Of a stretch of DNA of 26,945 nt, positions 8,819 through 17,550 are shown piece by piece. Below the pieces are notes generated by a model. That model was not told the DNA's origin and ran no database searches. It was given only the letters and a program-made list of their open reading frames with translations. The stretch covers positions 1 to 26,945 of the forward strand of contig BQXS01013859.1 of assembly GCA_024181965.1 (NCBI GenBank), in the 5' to 3' direction. Numbering within the stretch: position 1 is the stretch's first letter; each line of letters starts with the position of its first letter. This DNA is from Aduncisulcus paluster (taxonomy: Eukaryota > Fornicata). The translations under genes were made by a program, and so were the position numbers.

Positions 8819-10792
8819 TTATTTACGTCCCTGGAATCTTCTTCCTCTACCTCTGCTACGAGAACTATCCCGGCTGGAAGGTCTACTTCTTCCCATGAAT
8901 GATCTTGGACCACTCCTCCTCTTGAAGTCGTCCTTCATTCCTCTTCCATCCTTGGATGAATGACGGGATGCTCTTCTTTTCCCTTGCTCACTCTTTTTCT
9001 TCTCGGATTCACGTTTGTTCTTCATGAAATTCTCACTCTGACGAACCTTGTGCATTCCAGAATATACACACTGGAACCACCCCTTGCGATGGCGGGAGTG
9101 CATGGCCTTCCACATTCCATTGATTCCACCCTCAGCCTTGAAGATATAGAAAGAAGCGATGGTGGTGAAAGGGGGAAGAGAGGGAGAAGACTGAGTGAGA
9201 CTGTTGGATAATTTAATGACATCATTCAAATGGCCAACATAAACACTGAGCTCACGAATTTGAACACGGAGAACAGAAAGTTGCTCTTTCTCTTCTTCAG
9301 TTAACTCTTTGAGAGGTTGTTCCTCCTTTCCTTCCTCCTCCTTCTTCAACTCAGACTCTTCCTTCGCGGCAGATTCAGATTCCTTGTCAGAGGTGGTCTC
9401 AGTTTTGACTTCATCCTCGGGCTTTACCTCAAGATCCTCCGATTCAACAGGAGTCTCTTCCTCAGCCTTTTGCTCAGCTTTCCTCTTCCTCTCTTCAAGC
9501 TTCTGCTGGAAGCGTTCTTCATCTTGTTCAACCTGCTCCCGTGTTTTCTTTCCAAGCAATACATCTTGGTCGTAGAAAATGAAACGACGGTTTGAACTAA
9601 GCTTATGCAGAACAGGCGTACACAAATCAATCACTGCAGAGAACTTGGCAGAAAGAGCCTCAACAAGAGGATTCTCTTGTTTAATGGGATCCAAAAGCTT
9701 CCCAAAATCGACACCAAGGTGGTCTTTAAGGGCAAGAGCAACATCATCAACTCTCCCTACGGAATAGGCAGAACGGATGAAGATGAGGAGGAAGGCGAAG
9801 AGCAAGTTAATTGGGAAGGTGTCTTTGGTGAAAGACTCCTCTTTGGCTGCAACAACATCATCTTTGTATTCATCAACAATTTTCGTAATACCACTGAAGG
9901 AACGGACCAACAAATCGGATTCGGAGAGAACCCATCTATCAACAGCACCTAAACAATAGAGGGAGAATGATTGGAGAGCAGAAAGAGTCTTGGAATCAGT
10001 AATAGAAAGAGAGGAGGCTCCAAACACAAATCTTTCAACCAACGGAGTGAATAAATCACGCAAAATGGTTCTAGAGTTATAAAGAGGGATGGACAGGAGA
10101 GTTTCAACCAAAGAACGAGCGAAGTTAGAGAACATAGACTCATCTGACAAAAGAACTTGGTCTTCTTGTTCGAGACATATAAAAAGAAGCTTACTGCAGA
10201 AATAAGCTTTGATGGTTTGGGCAGTCCAGGGATTCACCTTGAAAAAGTCGTTAGTTCCTCTACGGATAGCTGTCCCAAAGGATCCCCACTTCTCTGGAGA
10301 TAATCCTTGGCGTTCAGCAGGATTGGCAGGTATTCCAACAGTTTCACATGCCTTCTGCTCAATTGAAGGCAATACTGTCACTAAAACAGCTGTTTTAACC
10401 TGTTCAATGTCCAAACGGAAGTAGGGGTGGCTGAAAATGGTTGACAAAATAGAATAGATTAAATTTTTCAAACTCTCGGGTCTACGAGGAATTTTGACAA
10501 TCTCTGAACCAGAAAAGGCCTGAGCTGCATTCTTCATGAGCTCTTTTTTCCAGAAGGCAAGTTCCTCTTCGGACAATGGACCTGGAACACTATCCTCATT
10601 TAAAGAACAAATAAGTTCACCAACAAATGGAATGATTTCTGAATCAAGAGCAGAGAAAACACCTTTCACTTGAGATTCTTCCCAGCTCTTCGTTTCAACC
10701 TCTTTAAGTGACTTACGAAGGTCTTCAAGCTCACCAAATGATTCAGGAAGCTTTTTAACGATTTCTTTAAGAGTATCTTTGAAGGACTCCAT
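8819..10792 (-). CDS. Unrecognised 657-residue protein with RS/RG-rich tail
   Basis: I do not recognise this family. Residues 1-420 look like a mostly helical globular domain with repeated hydrophobic helices (for example LRDLFTPLVERF and FPINLLFAFLLIFIRSAY), possibly helical repeats. Residues about 425-505 are a Lys/Glu-rich linker that should be disordered or coiled coil. A short structured block follows at about 510-585, with WKAMHSRHRKGWFQCVYSG. The last 70 residues are strongly basic, rich in Arg, Ser and Gly, ending RSRGRGRRFQGRK, which resembles RNA-binding RS/RGG tails. No signal peptide is present and the one hydrophobic helix near 330 is not a convincing membrane span. Codon choice is more GC-rich than in neighbouring genes, which may mean high expression. 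A nuclear or ribonucleoprotein role is inference from the tail only. The stop is TAA. Confidence 0.85.
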   Translation of the reverse strand: MESFKDTLKEIVKKLPESFGELEDLRKSLKEVETKSWEESQVKGVFSALDSEIIPFVGELICSLNEDSVPGPLSEEELAFWKKELMKNAAQAFSGSEIVKIPRRPESLKNLIYSILSTIFSHPYFRLDIEQVKTAVLVTVLPSIEQKACETVGIPANPAERQGLSPEKWGSFGTAIRRGTNDFFKVNPWTAQTIKAYFCSKLLFICLEQEDQVLLSDESMFSNFARSLVETLLSIPLYNSRTILRDLFTPLVERFVFGASSLSITDSKTLSALQSFSLYCLGAVDRWVLSESDLLVRSFSGITKIVDEYKDDVVAAKEESFTKDTFPINLLFAFLLIFIRSAYSVGRVDDVALALKDHLGVDFGKLLDPIKQENPLVEALSAKFSAVIDLCTPVLHKLSSNRRFIFYDQDVLLGKKTREQVEQDEERFQQKLEERKRKAEQKAEEETPVESEDLEVKPEDEVKTETTSDKESESAAKEESELKKEEEGKEEQPLKELTEEEKEQLSVLRVQIRELSVYVGHLNDVIKLSNSLTQSSPSLPPFTTIASFYIFKAEGGINGMWKAMHSRHRKGWFQCVYSGMHKVRQSENFMKNKRESEKKKSEQGKRRASRHSSKDGRGMKDDFKRRSGPRSFMGRSRPSSRDSSRSRGRGRRFQGRK

Positions 10793-11044
10793 TTCAAGAC
10801 CGGACGACCATGACGCAAAATGTCTTATTTTGAAAATGGTTATATATTGGATCGAATTTGATTATTTTTCTATTGATCAAACAATTTCATGTTTTTTTTA
10901 GTTGGATTGAGATTGACTTTCTTCCAATAATTGATTTTAAAAAAAGAGTATGTTGGACGAGCAAAACTGTAATTTATTGATTAATTAAGATTGGAAAAAA
11001 GAAATCTAAGTGTTTAAAATAGAAAAAAAGGTGGGAGGTCCTAA
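10793..11044. other. Intergenic region between RNase T2 3' end and next gene 5' end
   Basis: 252 AT-rich bases with A and T runs on both strands. It contains the 3' flank of the minus-strand RNase T2 gene and the upstream region of the minus-strand 657-residue gene, including the small upstream ORF at 10794-10811. I see no RNA gene and no open frame worth reporting. Confidence 0.4.
10794..10811 (-). other. Possible five-codon upstream ORF
   Basis: On the minus strand ATG GTC GTC CGG TCT TGA ends one base before the ATG of the 657-residue gene. If the transcript starts upstream of 10811, ribosomes would meet this mini-ORF first and could reinitiate at the main ATG. There is no evidence on where transcription starts. 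Confidence 0.25.
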
Positions 11045-12183
11045 TTAATAGACAATAGCGGGCCATGAGATGGCATCTTTGTGGGATTTGCAAGTCGAAT
11101 AGTCGGAGCTAATAATATCATCAGAGCAATCAATCATGTTCAAATTAAGATCAAAGCAGGCATTAATGCCGAAGAGCTCATTACTTTGGCATTTTAGAGA
11201 AACTTTTGAGCCATATAGATTGGCGAGTTGATCCATCACATCATCATACACCAAATCAGAGTCACCAGCTGTGTAGCCAGCTTGGTTCATCATTCCTTCC
11301 AAATTGAGAACTTGAAGAAGATAGAGAGTCTCACTCATGTAATCATGCTCATCTCCAAAAACATCAGGATCCCCAGCTATAGCACAAGTTCCATGTTTGT
11401 TGAATTCGTGCTCCCACAAGTAATCAACATGGTGGGTCTTTTTGGCATCGATGAAGGAAGAATTGCACCCATCTTTTCCTTCAGAACTGTTGTAATCGGG
11501 CCAATTAACGATGAGATCGTTGTATAGATCCATAATCAAATTCTCATCCCATGAAGTTCCACCACAGTTCTCTGGATAACTGCGGTCACTGTTTTCAGGC
11601 CAATTTCCATGGATGGTGAAAGAGTTTGTGCAAGGATTAAGCCAGCAAGAGCTATCTCTGTCGGACGTAGGACAGATAGTTTGGGGCCAAAAAGTTTCAA
11701 ACTATAATAAAAAAAAATGATAANNNNNNNNNNNNNNNNNNNNATGAAGGAAGAATTGCACCCATCTTTTCCTTCAGAACTGTTGTAATCGGGCCAATTA
11801 ACGATGAGATCGTTGTATAGATCCATAATCAAATTCTCATCCCATGAAGTTCCACCACAGTTCTCTGGATAACTGCGGTCACTGTTTTCAGGCCAATTTC
11901 CATGGATGGTGAAAGAGTTTGTGCAAGGATTAAGCCAGCAAGAGCTATCTCTGTCGGACGTAGGACAGATAGTTTGGGGCCAAAAAGTTTCAAACTATAA
12001 TAAAAAAAATGATAATAACAAAAATAATATTGTGAATAATACAAATTCAATTATTTTGTTGGAAAAAGGAAGAAACATATCAAAACATACGAGAAACATC
12101 TCAAAAGAGGTAGAATTGGCGGCTTCAGCGGATACAGAAAAAACAATCCCAAGAATTATTAGAATTGATAAAATTTTAGTCAT
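11045..12183 (-). CDS. Secreted ribonuclease T2, two exons, interrupted by an assembly gap
   Basis: An RNase T2 endoribonuclease (acid RNase that cleaves RNA through 2',3'-cyclic phosphates), secreted or lysosome/vacuole-directed. Exon 1 is 12183-12091: MTKILS followed by a hydrophobic core ending near VSAEA, a clear signal peptide. Exon 2 begins at 11994 with FETFWPQTIC. The catalytic blocks are present: CAS I FTIHGNWP with H62, and CAS II WEHEFNKHGTC with H129, E130, K133 and H134; numbering assumes the duplicated segment is counted once. The corrected protein is 249 residues, normal for the family, with many Cys for disulfides. As assembled, exon 2 is broken by 20 Ns and a 272-base duplication; the coding path is 12183-12091, then 11994-11744, continuing at 11450 down to the TAA stop at 11045. 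The gene is divergent from the giant gene. Identity is firm. Confidence 0.9.
11451..12015. repeat. Direct duplication flanking an N gap (assembly overlap)
   Basis: Copy A is 11451-11723 (273 bases) and copy B is 11744-12015 (272 bases). They appear identical except for one extra A in a poly(A) run in copy A. Between them lie 20 Ns. The copies cover the intron acceptor and the 5' half of exon 2 of RNase T2. This is what two overlapping contig ends look like when scaffolded without merging. Confidence 0.93.
11724..11743. other. Assembly gap of 20 Ns
   Basis: Twenty consecutive N characters. Because the flanks are copies of each other, the real gap is probably negative in length, meaning nothing is missing. 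Confidence 0.99.
11995..12090 (-). other. Spliceosomal intron in RNase T2 (96 bases)
   Basis: Minus-strand donor GTATGT at 12090-12085 and acceptor TAG ending at 11995. The phase is 0. Splicing joins SFEMFL to FETFWPQTIC, linking the signal peptide directly to the RNase T2 core; without splicing the frame hits the TAG of the acceptor itself. Confidence 0.88.
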
Positions 12184-12382
12184 TATTGTGATACAAATTG
12201 AGTTGTTGGAGAAGGAATGAAAATCGTTGAACTTGCCCCCGATTATTTTTGATTTTTCATAAGAAAATATCGGAATGAAATTTTGGAAAATCGTTAAAAT
12301 CGATTTATATTTTTCCAATTTCCTTCATTTCAGTTCATATCTTCACAATTATTATTGGAGATTTGAGTCGGAATTATGAAGT
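12184..12382. promoter_or_regulatory. Divergent upstream region (RNase T2 / giant gene)
   Basis: 199 AT-rich bases separate the RNase T2 signal-peptide ATG (minus) from the ATG of the giant frame (plus), so both promoters must lie here or inside the genes. The motif GAAAATCGTT occurs twice, near 12218 and 12287. No element can be assigned. Confidence 0.35.
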
Positions 12383-15300
12383 ATGATATATAAACCTGGA
12401 CAAATATTCCTGTGTATAGTCCATAAAATACATAATCAATACATCGAAGTTATTATTCCAGGCCCTACAATTGTTTTGGTTTCTAGAAGTGAAATTAGTG
12501 ATTTCTTTGCATATAAAACAGCATTAATCGATAAACAAATCGGTGGTTATTCCATCAGCCTCCCCCCTTTAGGTAAAGTGGTTAAAAGAGGACAGCTACT
12601 ATATTGTTGTATTTTACAGGTGAAAACACAACCTATATCAATAATCGGATCGATTAGATCTTCTATAATCAATGGAATTTTGCAGAAAAATCAATCTAAA
12701 TCAGGTTTTCGGCTTAGTTCAGAGAGCTATCAACCCCACGCTTTTTCCCAAGATTCTATTGTGTACGGAGAAGTATCATCATGTGATAAAAGGGTTATCC
12801 AAATTAAATTTAGTCGAGTTGCTGATTATTATCATCACCTTGTTGAGCACTTGCCAACTCCCACTTTCCCTCATAATTCTCTACCTATGGTCACTGGTCT
12901 TCTTGAATATGAACATATCCAAAGAAAAGCGACTAAACGGGGCGAAAAAAAGAAGGAAAAGAATGTTATTGATATTGGCACTCCTGTTCTTTGTATTGTA
13001 AAACGAAATGTATCGAAACCTCAATTCTTGATGGAACAGGAGCTTAGAAGGGCACAAGAATGGCAAAAAGAGCAAGATTCCTTTATTCCAAGAGAAATTA
13101 AATCAATATCAAGCAAGCTAGATTCTCTTCATTCTCATCCACTATCGAAAGGAGAAATCAAATTAGATACTCAGGATGAAAATGAGGGTATCTCACATGA
13201 AAGCACACAAAGCAAATTTCTTTTCCCTAAATGTGAATCTTCATTTTCAGAATCTTCATGTTTTTTGCTTTCTAGAAGAATTTCTTCGTTTATGATGCCA
13301 CTTATGATGCCCATTCTGGGATCGGCTATTCGTGCTTCCAACCATAAAAATCATTCAGAGAATCATCATTCTTCTTCCTTGTCCCAACATAAATGCATCG
13401 ATTACATTGAATTTTACTCTTCTAAACGTCTGTTCTCGCAGATGGATGTTTTGCGAGAAGTTATAAGCTCAAAGTTTATGAAGGATGTTGGAAGTAAGTC
13501 AGACCGAAAAAAGGATAAATTAGAGGAAAAACATTCTTTTGCAACAAAATCTGATGGGAGTGGACATCCATCAATTCATCTCCCTCATTCCAAATTTCAC
13601 TGTTCTGATATTCCTCATTCTATCACTCATGAACTTAAACAACCATCATTCCCACTCGACTCTGTCAAAGTTCGCATTGAAAGGGGACTTGAAGTGTTGT
13701 TTTATTTGGATGAGGAAGGGAATGAATGCTATCTCACTCAAGAGCAGTATAATAATGAATTGCAAAGGTTTATAAGTGAAAACCGTTCAATATGGGAAGA
13801 AAAAAAGAAGTTTCTCGATGTTCAGCAAGGATTACGACGAACCATTGCTTCATTAGCTGGGGGTGTATCATATGGTCCGTCCCGTCTTCGTACCAGATAT
13901 AGATATGGTCAACGAAATGATTCCTCTGATTCTGTCCTCACTGGAGAAGAGCGTGTGATTGACTATGGTGACAGTGTGATGGATGATGACTCTGTTGTTG
14001 GGAATGGTGCAGAGAAGGATACAACCACTCAGGCCTCTTGTTCTACTCTGGATGATATCTCATCCTCTGAGAGTGACGATGACGATTCTTCCTTGAGATC
14101 TATGTCAGGAGAAGATGAAGATAGAATTGAATATTCTTTTGATTACAGTGATTCCCAGTCAAGCTTTCATAAGGATAGGGAGTCTCAGGATGAACATGAG
14201 TGTCAATTCTCTTCTTCAAAATCAACAATTCTACACGATGGTTCAGTTCTTAAACGATCATCGGAAAAGGACTTTCTCCACATTTTGAACAAGATGGGTG
14301 ATAATCTTGGCTTTGGGATATCTCCAAAATACAATTCTTCTCCTTTTCCAGTGTCTTTCCAAAAACCAACAAGGAAACAAACAAAACCACCGCAAAGGAA
14401 AAAAGTACATGTGACAAATCGAATTCGTGTTTCTTTGAAATCGTCCCCGTTAAAAGGAAAAGTTACCACTCCTTCTCCTCTAAGTGGTTCCTCTAGGATG
14501 TTCAGGATGATTGAGGAGATATATGGGACAATTCCTGTCGATCATGAGGAGTGTATGTTCATGTATTACATGTACAAAATGAGGATTTATTTCATTTATC
14601 TCTGGTTATTAGAGAGTGTTCGTGCACGTAGATGTCTCATCATGTCTTGGGAATACCAGATATCCAAAGGAATGGCACAAGGTGGAGACTCAACGAAATG
14701 TTCTCTGGATGCAGGTGGAGTAGTGATGAAATCATTTTCTACTTCCTCCATCTCTTCCATTTCTTCCATTCCACCAAATATTTGTTCAAATATCACTTTC
14801 CAACGGTTTTCTCTTGATCAAGAAATCTTTCTTCTTCAACGATTCCAATATTTACTTCAAGAATTCCAATCAGAAGCATTCGATATGAGATACTTTGAAT
14901 TATATCAAGGCATTAACTCAAACAAACGAGGAAGTTCGAAAAGTTGGAAGAAGTGGAACGCACAACTTAAATCGCTAAAAGACAAGAGTGAGAGTGAACA
15001 ACATAATGATGAGGTTCAGCATTTACAGGATCTTTTTGGATCCTTATCGGGGCATAATCATAGATTTAGTTATGCACAATCTCGTTCCTCTAAATCGAAA
15101 CTCGCTGGTATCCCTATCAGTGATTTTCCCTCAGGCGAAACAACCTCAACTCAACCATTTCTCAGAGAACATCGTTCATTTCAGAATTTTGCCGAATATA
15201 TTGCTTATTTGAGGAATGAACATGTTCGCTCGAAGAATCTAGCAAGGATGGCACCAATGATCGGTCATGATGGAGTTCATATTACTCATGGTACTTCATT

Positions 15301-17254
15301 GGCTGTGGTAGATATGGTTCCCCTTCCAAGTATGGATGAGGTGGATAGTGAAGCTCAACAAAAACCAAAGGGACATAAACTATCAACACGGGTGCTTAGA
15401 AAAGAGAAGGATGCCAATGAAGACACTCTAGATCGTCTTGATACTGTTCGTGAAGGAATTGAACATAGCGATTCTATCATTGAAGACAGTTTATCTGCAC
15501 CTAATCATGTTCATCGATCAGAGAATGACCATCACCACTCACCTTCTCTTTCCTTCTCTGAACACCCTTCCTTGGTGGATGAGATTGTTTCTCACACGAT
15601 GGATATTCTTGAGAAGGAAGTTAGAGAGCTTGGTGGAATTATTGATCATCATTTATGGGGTGCAAAGTGGTTTGATATTCGAAAAGAAGAGAGTGATAAG
15701 CGCCACAGACGATATCTTAAATCCAAGAAGCGTCTTGAGAAGAAATCTTTGAGGAGTGGTACCCTTATTCGAGAAACCGATGAACATTATCAAGATAAAG
15801 CTGCTTTTGGAGATGAAGAAGAAATCCCATACACATTCGATGTTCGTCCTGAGTATGAGGAGGAAGAGATTCCATTTGTATCGGAATCTGAGTTAGATAC
15901 TGATGTTATCGCTCAATTGTTATTCAAGATTCCCAAAAATGAACTTGAAGAGATAAGAATTGAGAGAGAAATTGTTCGAGAAAAGCAACGCCGAAAAGAA
16001 AGACGGCATGCTTTGCACACAAAACAATTTCAGAAACAATCTGAGCTTGGATTTCGTGTTACAGAACCTATCTCTGAGGACAGTAGTAGCAGTATCTTAC
16101 ATGATGTCCATCAGAGGGATATTGAGACCTTATCAATGACCCAGAGAACTGAAGAACCTGATAATGAGCAAGAAGTAATTATCGAAGAGGTTCCTTTCCA
16201 AATGAAGGATGATGGCGATTCCATGAATTCCATGTCATCAAGTACAGCAATTACTGTGGAGGAGCGTAATGTTGCAAACCCTGAGAGGGAGTATCCCAGT
16301 GAGAATGAGAAAGGGGTTGTTCTCCCACGTATGAGTAAGTCAAGTTTCAGTATGTTGTTTATTTCTTCTTTCTGGAGACAAGTGAAAGATGTATTCTGTT
16401 GTGAACGAAACTCTTCAATTGCATTCGTATATGGTCCAAATTCTCATTTTTCTGAGCTTATCTCGACTCTTTTTGTTGCTTCTCTGATTGTTCTTGTTTT
16501 TTTGACGATAACTATGTTTCCCTATAATATTCCTGAAGGATCTCACCAAGTTTTCACTGTAATATCTCTAAGATTGTCCTCATTGTGGGATTATTTCATT
16601 CTTCAGCGTAGATTCTTCACATTTTTCATCATAGTTCCGCTTTTTTTCTATATTTTTGTATTAATATTGATATACATTTCATTTTACTTTAACTCTAAGA
16701 CTCTGGTTCATACAAATACATTATTACAACGACGTCAGCCTGCAGAATCCTCTGAATCTCACGAACATACACGAATATGGAGTGATTTTTGGAATTTACT
16801 ATCTGTATTCATTGTTTTATTTATATTTCCAATTTTTATATATCCTTTGTTTTCTTATCATAGTGCTTGTTTGGTTTTGATTGCTGATTTTCTATGTCCA
16901 AGTTCAGATTTTGCTCGAAGACTCCAAAATATTCCATTGTTTTGGTTTTCACAGCTCAGATTTGTTGATTCTCCGGGCTTGTTGTTATGTATGTTTATTT
17001 TCCTTTCTGTGTGTTTATTTGTATATATGTGGTTGTTTGTAACGGTTGTCCAAGCAGCTCCACCAATATTACTCCTCAAGCCACATCCCCACATGATTGT
17101 TGACAGTTCGTTTCCTGTTCAGGTTGTACGGGCCTTTGGAATTATGATGTGGATCAAGTGTTTATTATCATCCTTTCTGTATTCATTGTTTTATTTATAT
17201 TTCCAATTTTTATATATCCTTTGTTTTCTTATCATAGTGCTTGTTTGGTTTTGA
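12383..17254 (+). CDS. Giant multi-span membrane protein, N-terminal part (frame broken by duplication)
   Basis: This frame runs 1623 codons, but the last 26 (after 17176) are out-of-frame read-through of a duplication; the true chain continues in the frame starting in the second copy. Residues 1-115 resemble an S1/OB fold with GQIFLCIVHKI and SRSEISDFF, like the first S1 repeat of the ribosome-biogenesis factor Rrp5; residues about 115-215 fit a diverged second repeat. From there to about 1350 the protein is hydrophilic, Ser/His-rich, with an acidic SSESDDDDSS stretch near 560 and a basic coiled coil at 15940-16040. Membrane segments are then evident at about 16457-16515, 16613-16693, 16797-16895 and 16980-17060. 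I cannot name a family; a sensory or transport role would be a guess. The start ATG at 12383 is the first in frame. No introns are needed. Confidence 0.82.
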   Translation: MIYKPGQIFLCIVHKIHNQYIEVIIPGPTIVLVSRSEISDFFAYKTALIDKQIGGYSISLPPLGKVVKRGQLLYCCILQVKTQPISIIGSIRSSIINGILQKNQSKSGFRLSSESYQPHAFSQDSIVYGEVSSCDKRVIQIKFSRVADYYHHLVEHLPTPTFPHNSLPMVTGLLEYEHIQRKATKRGEKKKEKNVIDIGTPVLCIVKRNVSKPQFLMEQELRRAQEWQKEQDSFIPREIKSISSKLDSLHSHPLSKGEIKLDTQDENEGISHESTQSKFLFPKCESSFSESSCFLLSRRISSFMMPLMMPILGSAIRASNHKNHSENHHSSSLSQHKCIDYIEFYSSKRLFSQMDVLREVISSKFMKDVGSKSDRKKDKLEEKHSFATKSDGSGHPSIHLPHSKFHCSDIPHSITHELKQPSFPLDSVKVRIERGLEVLFYLDEEGNECYLTQEQYNNELQRFISENRSIWEEKKKFLDVQQGLRRTIASLAGGVSYGPSRLRTRYRYGQRNDSSDSVLTGEERVIDYGDSVMDDDSVVGNGAEKDTTTQASCSTLDDISSSESDDDDSSLRSMSGEDEDRIEYSFDYSDSQSSFHKDRESQDEHECQFSSSKSTILHDGSVLKRSSEKDFLHILNKMGDNLGFGISPKYNSSPFPVSFQKPTRKQTKPPQRKKVHVTNRIRVSLKSSPLKGKVTTPSPLSGSSRMFRMIEEIYGTIPVDHEECMFMYYMYKMRIYFIYLWLLESVRARRCLIMSWEYQISKGMAQGGDSTKCSLDAGGVVMKSFSTSSISSISSIPPNICSNITFQRFSLDQEIFLLQRFQYLLQEFQSEAFDMRYFELYQGINSNKRGSSKSWKKWNAQLKSLKDKSESEQHNDEVQHLQDLFGSLSGHNHRFSYAQSRSSKSKLAGIPISDFPSGETTSTQPFLREHRSFQNFAEYIAYLRNEHVRSKNLARMAPMIGHDGVHITHGTSLAVVDMVPLPSMDEVDSEAQQKPKGHKLSTRVLRKEKDANEDTLDRLDTVREGIEHSDSIIEDSLSAPNHVHRSENDHHHSPSLSFSEHPSLVDEIVSHTMDILEKEVRELGGIIDHHLWGAKWFDIRKEESDKRHRRYLKSKKRLEKKSLRSGTLIRETDEHYQDKAAFGDEEEIPYTFDVRPEYEEEEIPFVSESELDTDVIAQLLFKIPKNELEEIRIEREIVREKQRRKERRHALHTKQFQKQSELGFRVTEPISEDSSSSILHDVHQRDIETLSMTQRTEEPDNEQEVIIEEVPFQMKDDGDSMNSMSSSTAITVEERNVANPEREYPSENEKGVVLPRMSKSSFSMLFISSFWRQVKDVFCCERNSSIAFVYGPNSHFSELISTLFVASLIVLVFLTITMFPYNIPEGSHQVFTVISLRLSSLWDYFILQRRFFTFFIIVPLFFYIFVLILIYISFYFNSKTLVHTNTLLQRRQPAESSESHEHTRIWSDFWNLLSVFIVLFIFPIFIYPLFSYHSACLVLIADFLCPSSDFARRLQNIPLFWFSQLRFVDSPGLLLCMFIFLSVCLFVYMWLFVTVVQAAPPILLLKPHPHMIVDSSFPVQVVRAFGIMMWIKCLLSSFLYSLFYLYFQFLYILCFLIIVLVWF

Positions 17255-17550
17255 TTGCTGATTTTCTATGTCCAAGTTCAGATTTTGCTCGAAGACTCCA
17301 AAATATTCCATTGTTTTGGTTTTCACAGCTCAGATTTGTTGATTCTCCGGGCTTGTTGTTATGTATGTTTATTTTCCTTTCTGTGTGTTTATTTGTATAT
17401 ATGTGGTTGTTTGTAACGGTTGTCCAAGCAGCTCCACCAATATTACTCCTCAAGCCACATCCCCACATGATTGTTGACAGTTCGTTTCCTGTTCAGGTTG
17501 TACGGGCCTTTGGAATTATGATGTGGATCAAGTGTTTATTATCATCCTTT
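16802..17550 (+). repeat. 374-base tandem duplication inside the giant gene
   Basis: 16802-17176 and 17176-17550 are identical as read, with an offset of 374 bases (3n+2), so the second copy shifts the reading frame. Both copies encode the same membrane segments (from LLSVFIVLF to IKCLLSSF). Deleting one copy joins IKCLLSSF directly to NVNPSITF and yields one continuous frame. Confidence 0.95.

Noticed and set aside
11536-12050. Minus-strand frames at 11536-11832 and 11829-12050
   Set aside because: They read the RNase T2 exon in the wrong frame and partly translate the intron or the Ns.
11995-12318. 107-codon minus-strand frame extending upstream of the RNase T2 start
   Set aside because: It is exon 1 plus unspliced intron and 5' flank; the signal-peptide ATG at 12183 is the sensible start and the intron has a GTATGT donor.
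12381-12400. GTATGA at the giant gene start as an intron donor
   Set aside because: The S1-like match starts right after it and there is no AG acceptor before that sequence; both accepted introns use GTATGT.
16858-17468. Two identical 78-codon minus-strand frames (16858-17094 and 17232-17468)
   Set aside because: They are antisense shadows of the duplicated membrane-domain segment, not a repeated gene.
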